In this document: positions 27,177 through 34,453 of the stretch, one piece after another
Numbering within the stretch: the first letter of the stretch is position 1
Layout of the letters: each line of letters begins with the position of its first letter
Assembly (NCBI RefSeq): GCF_014650455.1
Contig: NZ_BMUZ01000004.1
Location: 558,001 to 622,000, forward strand
Length of the DNA: 64,000 nt
Origin: Streptomyces xanthochromogenes
Lineage (GTDB): Bacteria > Actinomycetota > Actinomycetes > Streptomycetales > Streptomycetaceae
Reading direction: 5' to 3'
Program-made: the position numbers and the translations under genes
The notes under the pieces: model-generated
Databases searched by the model: none
What the model saw: only the letters and a program-made list of their open reading frames with translations
Told to the model about the DNA's origin: nothing

Positions 27177-27950
27177 ATGCCAGGCAAGAACTTCCCGTCC
27201 GTGACCCCGTCCCCTGCGACGGCCGAGGTCACGGACGCGGCGGTCGGCATCCTTGCGCGGCGCATCGTCCAGCAGATGCTGCGAGATCCCGGACAGCCGG
27301 ATGCCGCCGGCGCAGCACCCGCGCTGACACTGCTGCACGTCCTCGTCCAGGTCCAGCGGTCCGCCGAACGTCTCCAGCGGTCCGCGGCCGAACAAGCAGC
27401 ACAGGCTGGTGCCGGATACCCGCAAATCGGCGAGGCATGCGGCCTGACCCGTCAGGGCGCCCGCCGACGTTGGCCGGAACTCTTCCGCCACTCCCCCGAA
27501 GCACCTACGGAGCAACCGATGACGACCGCCCCCGCCCGCGCCTTCGACGTCCTGCTCGTCGAGGACGACATCGCCGACGCCATGCTCATCGAGGAAGCCC
27601 TCTCCGAGCGTGGAGCCCGCAATCTCGTGCAGGCCACCGATGGAGTGGCCGCCCTGGAGCACCTGCGCGACCCCGACAGCGTGCGCCCGGATCTCATCGT
27701 GCTCGACCTCAACATGCCCCGCATGAACGGCCGCGAGCTGCTCCGCGTCCTCAAGACCGACGAGGACCTCCAGACCATTCCCGTCGTCGTCCTCACCACG
27801 TCCTCGGCGCCCGACGACGTCACCGACGCCTACAGCAGCCACGCCAACGCGTACGTGACCAAGCCGGTCAACCTCCAGGAGTTCGAGCAGGCGGTGCAGA
27901 GCATCGACACCTTCTACCTCGAGACGGCGACCCGCCCGCCGCACAGCTGA
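27177..27950 (+). CDS. HTH domain fused to a single receiver domain (Rcp1-like response regulator)
   Basis: A 257-residue protein in one continuous frame. The N-terminal part (about 1-105) ends in the HTH-like YPQIGEACGLTRQGARRRWP. The C-terminal receiver (about 120-250) has VLLVEDDIADAMLIEEAL, phospho-Asp in LIVLDLNMPRMNGREL, VVVLTTSS and YVTKPVNLQEFEQ. The order is reversed relative to normal DNA-binding response regulators. An internal ATG at 27519 with GGAG 6 nt upstream could produce the 143-residue receiver alone, which resembles the stand-alone receiver at 30864. Divergent from the CHASE3 kinase at 25409; the two probably form a system. Confidence 0.85.
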   Translation: MPGKNFPSVTPSPATAEVTDAAVGILARRIVQQMLRDPGQPDAAGAAPALTLLHVLVQVQRSAERLQRSAAEQAAQAGAGYPQIGEACGLTRQGARRRWPELFRHSPEAPTEQPMTTAPARAFDVLLVEDDIADAMLIEEALSERGARNLVQATDGVAALEHLRDPDSVRPDLIVLDLNMPRMNGRELLRVLKTDEDLQTIPVVVLTTSSAPDDVTDAYSSHANAYVTKPVNLQEFEQAVQSIDTFYLETATRPPHS

Positions 27951-28011
27951 GCCCCGCCCCCTTCGCGTCGTCGGGGTGAGCCGGGCATCCGCGCACGCTT
28001 CGCCGGGGCGG

Positions 28012-28227
28012 TCAGGGGGTGTCGGGGTCCCTGCCCGGTTCGATGATCTTGTCGAGCACCGATCGCACCACGGCGAACGTCTTCGCCGTCCCGGCGGGTA
28101 CGGCAGCCCCGTCCGGCCCGGAGGCGGCCTCGGCCTCGGCGAGGAGCCGGCCCTCTTCCTGGATCGCCCAGTCACGGGCTCCGCGAATGCGCCTCAGGAG
28201 TTCATCTGCATCTACCGCGTCAGCCAT
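28012..28227 (-). CDS. Small hypothetical protein
   Basis: A 71-residue product, MADAVDADELLRRIRGARDW..., acidic, probably helical, with no membrane segment or recognised domain. ATG 28227 is preceded by TAGGAG at good spacing and codon bias is normal, which supports a real gene. It is convergent with the HTH-receiver gene 61 nt away. I cannot assign a function. Confidence 0.55.
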   Translation of the reverse strand: MADAVDADELLRRIRGARDWAIQEEGRLLAEAEAASGPDGAAVPAGTAKTFAVVRSVLDKIIEPGRDPDTP

Positions 28228-28389
28228 GCACGACTCCTACCCACCGGCGCCCGCGAGGAAGCGGCGACGCGGGCGGGGCGATGGCGCGGGGCCCGCGGCG
28301 CCCCCGACGCGCCGGTCCGGAGTGGCGGGATCTCGTCGGAGTCGAGCAGCTGTCGCTGATCTCACATCGGTGCTCCAACTACCGGACGG

Positions 28390-28881
28390 CTACCGGATTC
28401 TGTACGCGCGCGGAGTCCGGTGGGGACGAGTCGCAGGCGTACGGGAACGGCACTTGGCGGCCCGCTCGGCCAGCAGCCACGCGGCGTCGGCCCGGAGGCC
28501 CAGCAGTCCGATGACACTCGGGGCGTCGTGGCCGTGGAGGGCGAGCGTCCAAGCCGTGTAACAGCTGTTCAGGCTGGGCGGATCCGCCCCCAGCAGGAGC
28601 GGCCGCAGAGCGTCCATCGGGAAGTGGTCCTGATGCCGGGCGTCGCCGCACGCGCCTGCCGCCATGACGTCGAAGCTCGGCCGTGGGCCGCTCCGCCGTG
28701 CCCGTCGGTGGGCGACGAACAGGACCAGTCCGGCGGCGGCCGTGCCGGCCACGGCGCTGCAGAGCAACGTTCGCGCTCCGGGCGGGGCGTACGCGAAGCC
28801 CAGCGCCTCGATCGCCGCGCAGAGACCGAGGGTTGCGGCAGCCGTACCGACCGCCCCGGGTCGGTGAGGTGAGATCTTCAT
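28390..28881 (-). CDS. Hypothetical membrane protein
   Basis: A 163-residue product from ATG 28881 (MKISPHRPGAVGTAAATLGL). Two hydrophobic segments at about residues 10-32 and 38-58 form a membrane hairpin; the remainder is cytoplasmic or external and includes FPMDALRPLLLGADPPSLNS and LHGHDAPSVIGLLGLRADAA. No family recognised. Its promoter region carries the inverted repeat at 28923-28944, of the type bound by MarR proteins, so the MarR at 33379 could regulate it. Confidence 0.6.
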   Translation of the reverse strand: MKISPHRPGAVGTAAATLGLCAAIEALGFAYAPPGARTLLCSAVAGTAAAGLVLFVAHRRARRSGPRPSFDVMAAGACGDARHQDHFPMDALRPLLLGADPPSLNSCYTAWTLALHGHDAPSVIGLLGLRADAAWLLAERAAKCRSRTPATRPHRTPRAYRIR

Positions 28882-28922
28882 GCGGCAGGCCCCTGTTCTC
28901 CAGTTGCCCGGATCTAAGCACC

Positions 28923-28944
28923 ACTTGCGCAACTAGGCAAGTGT
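28923..28944. promoter_or_regulatory. MarR-like inverted repeat upstream of membrane protein gene
   Basis: CACTTGC (28923-28929) and GCAAGTG (28938-28944) are perfect 7-bp arms around 8 nt. Within it, TTGCGCAA (28926-28933) is itself palindromic. TTGC/GCAA half-sites recur in the elements at 30318-30341 and 33265-33280. Confidence 0.55.
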
Positions 28945-29005
28945 CACCGATCGGCGGCGGGGCGCAGCACGCTCATCTGCCGGACCTCGGGGCTGCCGCG
29001 GCCGT

Positions 29006-30184
29006 CTACCGGGTTTCGGGGGTCCCGCGGCCGAACCAGTCGAGGCAGACCACGAGTTCGTCGTCGTCCGCCGCGTCGCCCCGGTAGGCGGACAGTTCAC
29101 CGAGGATGGCGCGCGGCACCGCGGCCGCGGCCAGCAGGCTCGCCGCCTGGATGGCCCGGGCCAGCGCGCGCTCCCCGTACGCCTCGCCCCGTTGGCCGGC
29201 AGCGGCGTACACCCCGTCGCTCACGAAGATCAGCCGGTCGCCCGGGAGGACCTGGAAGTCCTGCGTCACGTAGGGCGTCTCGTCGAACATGCCCAGGGGG
29301 AACTGCGCCTCGATGGGGATGCGTTCGACGGCCTTGTCGCGCTGACGCCACAGCTGCGGGGACCCGGCGTCGACGATCCGGACGTGCCCCGTGGCGAGTT
29401 CGAAGGACAGCAGCAAGGTGGACACGTACTGGGCGCCGGCGTGCTGGGCGTAGAGGGCCTGGTCGGCCAGGGCGGCCTGATCGGCGATGCCGATGCCGGC
29501 ACGGCGTGCGTTGCGCAGGGCGTTGACGGCGAGGTTGGTCAGGAGCGAGGCCTGGATGCCTTCACCCATGCCGTTGGTGATGGTGAGGGTGAGGCTCTCG
29601 GCGGTGGTGGCCCAGTCGAAGTTGTCGCCGTGGATGGCGTAGGCCGGCTCCAGTTGGGCGCCGATCGCGTATTCCTGGCGGGCGCAGGAGCGTCCGGGGA
29701 GGAGCTGCCACTGCATTTCGGCGGCGAGGGTGAGGCGGCTGGCCCGTCGGGCCTGCAGATAGAGGTCGGTGTCCCGCTCGGCGACGATGATCTCGTGCCC
29801 CAACAGCTCGGCCAGGCTGGTGAGTTCATCGACGGCCTGCGGGCTGCATCTGTGTTTGGGCAGGCGGACCGTGAGGATGCCGAGTCTGTCGCCGCGTACG
29901 GTCACCGGCAGGTGCAGGTCCACCGCCCCGTCCTCGGCGGCGTACTGGCCGAAGGGTTCCTGGCTGCCGAAGGCGCGCCCCTCGGGGCTGGTGTGCAGGG
30001 GCAGCGGCCGGGCGGTGTGGGGCAGTGCGGTGACCGGTTGCAGGACGGTGAGGCCGTAGTCGGCCATGAGGAGTTCCACGCCGTGGGCCTCGTAGTGCTC
30101 CACGAGTGCGCTGCGTGCGGCGTCGAGCAGGGCGTGCGGGGGCGCACTGCGCACGGCTCGTTCCACGGCCAGGAAACGGCTCAC
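29006..30184 (-). CDS. SpoIIE/PP2C-type phosphatase with GAF-like sensor
   Basis: Cytoplasmic protein, 392 residues from GTG 30184 (VSRFLAVERAVRSAPPHALL). The N-terminal half resembles the sensor region of RsbU-like phosphatases with a GAF-like fold (DLHLPVTVRGDRLGILTVRL near residue 125). The phosphatase half contains AAEMQWQLLPGRSCARQEYA, GDNFDWATTAESLTLTITNG, IVDAGSPQLW, RLIFVSDGVYAA and DDDELVVCLDW. The metal-binding GD(W/F) is GDNFDW and the second Asp motif is TNGMGEG instead of GDVSGHG, so catalysis may be altered. TTG 30316 is a possible earlier start. Divergent from a STAS gene across the element at 30318-30341. Confidence 0.85.
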   Translation of the reverse strand: MSRFLAVERAVRSAPPHALLDAARSALVEHYEAHGVELLMADYGLTVLQPVTALPHTARPLPLHTSPEGRAFGSQEPFGQYAAEDGAVDLHLPVTVRGDRLGILTVRLPKHRCSPQAVDELTSLAELLGHEIIVAERDTDLYLQARRASRLTLAAEMQWQLLPGRSCARQEYAIGAQLEPAYAIHGDNFDWATTAESLTLTITNGMGEGIQASLLTNLAVNALRNARRAGIGIADQAALADQALYAQHAGAQYVSTLLLSFELATGHVRIVDAGSPQLWRQRDKAVERIPIEAQFPLGMFDETPYVTQDFQVLPGDRLIFVSDGVYAAAGQRGEAYGERALARAIQAASLLAAAAVPRAILGELSAYRGDAADDDELVVCLDWFGRGTPETR

Positions 30185-30317
30185 CGTCAGCCTGCCTTCG
30201 TCATCAGGGGGTGCGGTCCGGACGCCGTAGCGTACCGGCCCGCTGCGGCCGCCCAGCACGTGTTCCCCGGAGTACCCGCACCGGGATGCTTCCTTGACCC
30301 AATCATTAACCCACAAG

Positions 30318-30341
30318 AACTGTTGCCCTTTCGCAACAGTT
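30318..30341. promoter_or_regulatory. Inverted repeat between phosphatase and STAS genes
   Basis: AACTGTTGC (30318-30326) and GCAACAGTT (30333-30341) form a perfect 9-bp inverted repeat with spacer CCTTTC. The core GTTGC-N6-GCAACAGTTG recurs at 33265-33285. It sits in the divergent promoter region and is a likely operator, MarR being the nearest candidate regulator. Confidence 0.65.
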
Positions 30342-30468
30342 GGCGCTACGGTTGGGACAGTCGCCCGATCGGGCCTTCCTGACGGGGCCTCCCCTTACGA
30401 CGACGGGAGTTCTTGAGCTCCCCATCGGGCCTCAACCGGCTTCACCGCCACCATCCGAGGGGCCAGTT

Positions 30469-30831
30469 TTGGACACCCCAGTCATCGATCAGCGCATGCT
30501 CCTCCGCACGCACCACGGGACGGACACAGTGGTTCTGTCCGTGGCGGGGGAGATCGACCTCGATTCGGCGGAGCCCCTGCGCCTGGCGCTGGACGAAGCG
30601 ACCCGCTCCGGCCGTGGACCCGTGGTGGTCGATCTGTCGGCCGTCCTGTTCGCCGACACCGCCATCGTCAACACCCTCCTGCGGGCACGCTCCGGTCTCG
30701 GCGACCGCCTGCGCCTCCTTGCGCCGTCGTGGCCCGTGCTGCGACTCCTGCGGATTCTCGGCATGGGCGGCGTCTTCGCCATCCACACCGGCCGGGCCGC
30801 GGCGCTCCGCGACGGCCCCGTTCACGTCTAG
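30469..30831 (+). CDS. STAS-domain anti-sigma factor antagonist
   Basis: Cytoplasmic, 120 residues. I chose TTG 30469 because GAGGGG lies 6-7 nt upstream and it gives a short lead before the conserved start MLLRTHHGTDTVVLSVAGEI; ATG 30496 is the alternative. STAS marks: AGEIDLDSAEPLRLAL and VVVDLSAVLFADTAIVNTLL. The usual DS(A/T)G is DTAI, so the phosphorylatable residue would be Thr. Divergent from the SpoIIE phosphatase at 29006, which is the likely partner. Confidence 0.85.
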   Translation: MDTPVIDQRMLLRTHHGTDTVVLSVAGEIDLDSAEPLRLALDEATRSGRGPVVVDLSAVLFADTAIVNTLLRARSGLGDRLRLLAPSWPVLRLLRILGMGGVFAIHTGRAAALRDGPVHV

Positions 30832-30863
30832 GGCCGGGCGGAAACCGCGGGAACGTCCGGCGA

Positions 30864-31307
30864 TCAGCCCTTCGGCAGCTTGACCACCGTGACGAAGAAG
30901 TCGTCGATCTGACGGATGGCCAGAATGAACTGGTCCAGGTCCACCGGCTTGGTGACATAGGCGTTCGCGTGCAGCTTGTAGCTGCGCAGGATGTCCTCCT
31001 CGGCCGAGGAGGTGGTCAGCACGACCACCGGGATGTGGCTCAGTTCCGGGTCCGCCTTGATCTGTTCGAGCACTTGACGGCCGTCGTACTTCGGCAGGTT
31101 CAGATCCAGCAGGATCAGGTCCGGCGTGGGCGCCTCGGTGTGGTCCCCGCGCCGGTAGAGGAAGTCGAGCGCCTCCAGGCCGTCGCGGACCACATGGAGG
31201 GTGTTGCCGATCTTGTTGTCCTCGAATGCCTCACGCGTCATGAGCTCGTCGCCCGCGTCGTCCTCCACGAGCAGGACTTCGATGGGCTGCGGCGGGGGTG
31301 TGGTCAT
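30864..31307 (-). CDS. Single-domain response regulator (Rcp1-like)
   Basis: Stand-alone receiver of 147 residues. VLLVEDDAGDELMTREAF holds the acidic pocket, the phospho-Asp is in LILLDLNLPKYDGRQVLEQI, followed by VVVLTTSS and the conserved Lys in YVTKPVDLDQF. No output domain is present, so it acts by protein contact, as Rcp1-type regulators do with phytochrome-like kinases. Its ATG overlaps the stop of the CHASE3 kinase gene by one base (TGATG); that kinase has the matching phytochrome-like HisKA domain. Confidence 0.95.
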   Translation of the reverse strand: MTTPPPQPIEVLLVEDDAGDELMTREAFEDNKIGNTLHVVRDGLEALDFLYRRGDHTEAPTPDLILLDLNLPKYDGRQVLEQIKADPELSHIPVVVLTTSSAEEDILRSYKLHANAYVTKPVDLDQFILAIRQIDDFFVTVVKLPKG

Positions 31308-32926
31308 CAGGCGACTCCTTCGGATTGCGGTGCGGGCAGTGTCGAGCCGTCGGGCGCGGAGGCGCCGGGGAGCGTGAAGACGATCCGTGTCCCGTCCGTA
31401 TGGGCAGTGTCCACCCATATGCGGCCACCCCGGTGCTCAACGATCTTCCGGCACACGGAGAGACCGATGCCCGTGCCTCCGTAGGCGTCCCGGCTGTGCA
31501 GACGCTGGAAGATGACGAACACCTTCTCCGCGAACTCGGGGGCGATGCCGATCCCGTTGTCGGCGACGGCGAACCGCACGAAACCCGCTTCCGCGTCCGG
31601 CTCTGCGCTCACCCGGATGTGCGGAACCCGGTCGGGGTGACGGAACTTGACGGCGTTGCCCAGCAGGTTCTGCCACAGCATGGTGAGCAGGGTGGCGTCG
31701 CCCGTCACCCCGGGCAGATCCTCCGGGCAGTCGATCCGGGCATTGTGCTCCTCCACCGCGGCGGCCAGGTTGCGCAGCGCGCGGTCCACGACGGTGTTGG
31801 TGTCGAGGGCGTCGCAGGCGTCGTTGACGCGTCCGACGCGGGAGAAGGTCAGCAGGTCGTTGATGAGGGTCTGCATGCGCTTCGCGCCGTCGACGGCGAA
31901 CGCGATGTACTGCGTACCGCGCTCGTCGAGCCGGTCGCCGTAGCGCTTCTCCAGGAGCTGGCAGAAGGACGCCACCTTGCGCAGCGGCTCCTGGAGGTCG
32001 TGCGAGGCGACGTAGGCGAATTGTTCGAGTTCGGCGTTGGAGCGGCGCAGCTCGACTGCCTGTGCGTCCATTTCCGTCGCCTGTTCGGCGAGTACGGCCT
32101 CCCTGCGCCGGCCGGCGGTCAACTCCCCCACCACGCGCAGGCGCATGGCCTCGACCGCCTTGGACAGCCCCCGGACGTCGGCCGGCCCGTGTGCGGGGAT
32201 GGGATGGTCGAAGTCCCCGTCGGCCACGCGCCGCGAAGCCGTACGCACTTCCTCCAGCGGGCGGACGACGGTGAACTGCAGGAGGAGCGCGAGCCCCGCG
32301 CCGATCAGGACGAACAGCGCCAGCGCGGCGAGGAAGGTGTGGTCGCGCTGCGCGCGCACATCGGCCAGGTGCGCCCCGGCCCGCTCCTGCTCCGTCTGCA
32401 ACTGCCTCTGGACGGTGGCCAGGCGCGTACGGACCTGGTCGAACTCGGCCTTGCCCTGCGCCACGGAGACGGTGCCGGCGTGGGCCCTGGTGGCAGCGAC
32501 GGCCGGGACGGCGAAGCTCTCCTGCCAGCGCTTCACCGCACCGTCGAGCGCGGAGAGCGTGTCCGAGCGGAGCCCCATCTCCCTTACCAGTGTGTCCAGT
32601 TGGGCTCGCGCGCCGCTCTCGGCCGTGCGACCGCGCTCATAGGGGGCCAGCAGCGTCTCGTCACCCGTCAGGAGAAAACCGCGGACACCCGTCTCCTGGT
32701 CGAGGAGCGCCGCTTGCAGCTGGAAGGCCGCGGTCCGGGCCGGTGCGACGTTGTGGACGAGGCGGTCGGCCGCTTCGTTGGTACGCGACAGAACGGCTGC
32801 TCCGACACCGGCCGTGACGAGCGTCATGGCCCCCATCACCCCCAGGGCGAGCAGGAACCACCTCCTGACCGTGAAGGTGCGCCACCCGGCACCGGCTGTC
32901 GACGTCTGTTCGCGTTCGGAAGTCAT
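31307..32926 (-). CDS. CHASE3 sensor histidine kinase (paralogue)
   Basis: Membrane kinase, 539 residues. TM1 at about 18-42, CHASE3 domain with LLDQETGVRGFLLTGDETLL, TM2 at about 195-218, HAMP, phytochrome-like HisKA with YVASHDLQEPLRKVASFCQL, and an ATPase domain with QNLLGNAVKFR, DNGIGIAPEFAEKVF and GTGIGLSVCRKIVE. Start ATG 32926 overlaps a stop codon by 4 nt (ATGA); that stop ends a phosphatase remnant, so the kinase was once coupled to a phosphatase. Same architecture as the kinase at 25409, indicating duplication of the module. Confidence 0.93.
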   Translation of the reverse strand: MTSEREQTSTAGAGWRTFTVRRWFLLALGVMGAMTLVTAGVGAAVLSRTNEAADRLVHNVAPARTAAFQLQAALLDQETGVRGFLLTGDETLLAPYERGRTAESGARAQLDTLVREMGLRSDTLSALDGAVKRWQESFAVPAVAATRAHAGTVSVAQGKAEFDQVRTRLATVQRQLQTEQERAGAHLADVRAQRDHTFLAALALFVLIGAGLALLLQFTVVRPLEEVRTASRRVADGDFDHPIPAHGPADVRGLSKAVEAMRLRVVGELTAGRRREAVLAEQATEMDAQAVELRRSNAELEQFAYVASHDLQEPLRKVASFCQLLEKRYGDRLDERGTQYIAFAVDGAKRMQTLINDLLTFSRVGRVNDACDALDTNTVVDRALRNLAAAVEEHNARIDCPEDLPGVTGDATLLTMLWQNLLGNAVKFRHPDRVPHIRVSAEPDAEAGFVRFAVADNGIGIAPEFAEKVFVIFQRLHSRDAYGGTGIGLSVCRKIVEHRGGRIWVDTAHTDGTRIVFTLPGASAPDGSTLPAPQSEGVA

Positions 32927-33180
32927 ACCGTCCATTCGAATAGCAGCACTGCCCCGTCGTCGGCCGGGCCGCCGGGTACGGCGGAGGTCCGGGCCGTGCG
33001 GACGAGGTCGTCGCCGAAGGAGTCGGCCGCTGGTGGGCGCGGGCGCGGGTGACGCGCGACATGCCTTCCGCGCCGCACGAGTGCGTCCGCCGACGACCAC
33101 GCCCGTACGAGATCGAGAGGCGCGCCCCGGCACTGTCCGGCACCGGTTCCTCCACGAGCACGGCGTCGCCGGCCTCGGCC
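32923..33180 (-). pseudogene. Remnant of a SpoIIE/PP2C-type phosphatase C-terminus
   Basis: Reading toward the kinase gene, the final frame ends SFGDDLVRTARTSA...DDGAVLLFEWTV and stops in the 4-nt ATGA overlap with the kinase start. DDxxVLLxxW is the usual last strand of SpoIIE phosphatases, as in the genes at 24219 and 29006. Upstream, strong coding bias switches frame near 33100: the adjoining frame reads AEAGDAVLVEEPVPDSAGAR. No start codon or metal-binding GDW motif is present. This fits a decayed, frameshifted phosphatase fragment; the family call rests on a short C-terminus. Confidence 0.5.
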
Positions 33181-33378
33181 TCGATCGGCGGCACGCGCGG
33201 GCGCTCACCATCTCCGTGGGAATCCGCAGCTTTCTCCTGACGGGTGACGAGACTAGGACGATCAGTTGCTTTTTCGCAACAGTTGCCCCAGTCCGGGCAC
33301 CCGGCCCGGGGCACGACCCCGTCCGGGGACTCAAGCCGACCCGGGGACACGCTCCCGCCCGGCGGCCGCACCGCCGGT
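33181..33378. other. Gap with inverted copy of CHASE3 sequence and a regulatory element
   Basis: No intact gene. Bases 33231-33253 are an exact 23-nt inverted copy of 32655-32677, inside the CHASE3 domain of the kinase. On the plus strand this copy reads IRSFLLTGDET, matching the VRGFLLTGDET of the kinase. Directly beside it lies the GTTGC/GCAAC element (33265-33285). The 3' end of the MarR gene follows. Confidence 0.55.
33250..33285 (-). promoter_or_regulatory. Putative promoter with GTTGC/GCAAC element upstream of kinase operon
   Basis: GTTGC-TTTTTC-GCAACAGTTG at 33265-33285 repeats the element at 30318-30341. On the minus strand, TTGCGA (33279-33274) and TAGTCT (33255-33250) are 18 nt apart and could be -35 and -10 boxes. 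Transcription would run through the phosphatase remnant into the kinase and response regulator genes. Moderately supported. Confidence 0.45.
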
Positions 33379-33912
33379 TCAGGCGGGGCGGGCGATTCGC
33401 AGGCGGGGTTCGTCCGCGGGGTCCTGCGCCACGGTCCGGCGCACGTCCTCGGTGGCTCCGTCCACGGCCGCGGCCGCCGCCTCACGAAAGGCGGCCAGCC
33501 CCTTGGCCAGGTGGTCGAGCGCCTCCGGTGGCATCGCACCCAGCACGGGCTGGAGCTCGGACATCTCGCGTCGGCGCACTTCGTCGAGCAGCGCACGCCC
33601 CTGCCGGCTCAGCGACAGCTCCAGCTCCCGGCGGCTCGCGGTACTGAGACGTCGCTCGATGAGGCCCGCTGCCTCCAACCGGTCGCACAGCCGGCTCGTG
33701 GCGGGAGCACTCGATCCCAGCGCCTGGCCCAACGCCCGCAGATTTCCGCCCTCAAGACGCTCGATCGCCACCAGGGCACGCGTCTGCGACGCCGATACGG
33801 GACCGGCCGGAGCCTTCGCCTGAGCCCGTCCGAACAGCACACCGAGCAGCCCACTCACCTCTGCCGCGGTGTCCGCTGCCTTCTGCGACTGGGAGGTAGA
33901 GCGTGGGCGCAT
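33379..33912 (-). CDS. MarR-family transcriptional regulator
   Basis: Winged-helix regulator of 177 residues. The DNA-binding core reads RALGQALGSSAPATSRLCDR followed by LEAAGLIERRLSTASRRELE, the expected recognition helix and wing, and LSRQGRALLDEVRRREMSEL after it. The N-terminus has a dimerisation helix. ATG 33912 is preferred, as the frame upstream lacks conserved sequence. TTGC/GCAA-type inverted repeats near 28923, 30318 and 33265 resemble MarR operators, which suggests it controls the surrounding signalling genes; this is inference. Confidence 0.9.
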   Translation of the reverse strand: MRPRSTSQSQKAADTAAEVSGLLGVLFGRAQAKAPAGPVSASQTRALVAIERLEGGNLRALGQALGSSAPATSRLCDRLEAAGLIERRLSTASRRELELSLSRQGRALLDEVRRREMSELQPVLGAMPPEALDHLAKGLAAFREAAAAAVDGATEDVRRTVAQDPADEPRLRIARPA

Positions 33913-34092
33913 TGTTCCACTGTGCCATCCACGAGCCCACCGTGTCAGCCCTTGGCCAGAAGCCCGCACGGCCCGGGGCGTGCGCCGACACCCCCGGGAC
34001 GGGGCGCGGACGGCAACGGCGCTGCCCGCCCCACTCGCTGAGGCTCGCGCGAAGGCCCCTGCCCGCACCGAGGTGCGTGAGAGCATCCGTTC

Positions 34093-34380
34093 ATGAGCAA
34101 CGACCTGGAAGTGAGTGCTCTGGCGATCAACGTCACGGTCCCGGAGGCACTTCGCTGGACGGACACGAGACGCGGCCAGGAGTTCACCCTGACCACACTC
34201 AACGTCCGGCTCCTCCCGGACGGTCACCTCGCCGCCAAGGCCTACGGCCGACCGGTCGGCGGCGGGCGGAGCGGGTACGTCTCGTTCTCCGTGCCCGACC
34301 GACCCGAACTGGCCGCCCTGATCGCCGACGCCGCCGACCGCGCGGCGGGGTTGTGGGCCGCCCATCGCGGTCTCGGCTGA
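34093..34380 (+). CDS. Conserved-looking small hypothetical protein
   Basis: A 95-residue soluble protein from ATG 34093 (MSNDLEVSALAINVTVPEAL). It appears beta-rich in the first two thirds (GQEFTLTTLNVRLLPDGHLA) and helical at the end (ELAALIADAADRAAGLWAAH). Codon bias is normal. It is divergent from the MarR gene and convergent with the stressosome-type operon. No recognised domain, so no function is assigned. Confidence 0.6.
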   Translation: MSNDLEVSALAINVTVPEALRWTDTRRGQEFTLTTLNVRLLPDGHLAAKAYGRPVGGGRSGYVSFSVPDRPELAALIADAADRAAGLWAAHRGLG

Positions 34381-34453
34381 GATCGGCCCGACCAGGCCGG
34401 TACGTCCCCGGGCCAGGGCGTACCCCGCGCGGGACGGGTCGGCGACCGTGTCC

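Noticed and set aside
27951..28011. CCGCCCC/GGGGCGG pair as terminator between convergent genes
   Set aside because: The loop would be about 50 nt and the stem only 7 bp, too weak to claim.
32751..33647. A 298-codon plus-strand frame covering the gap near 33 kb
   Set aside because: Apart from the short FLLTGDET copy it shows no resemblance to any family and runs antisense through the kinase N-terminus and the MarR gene.
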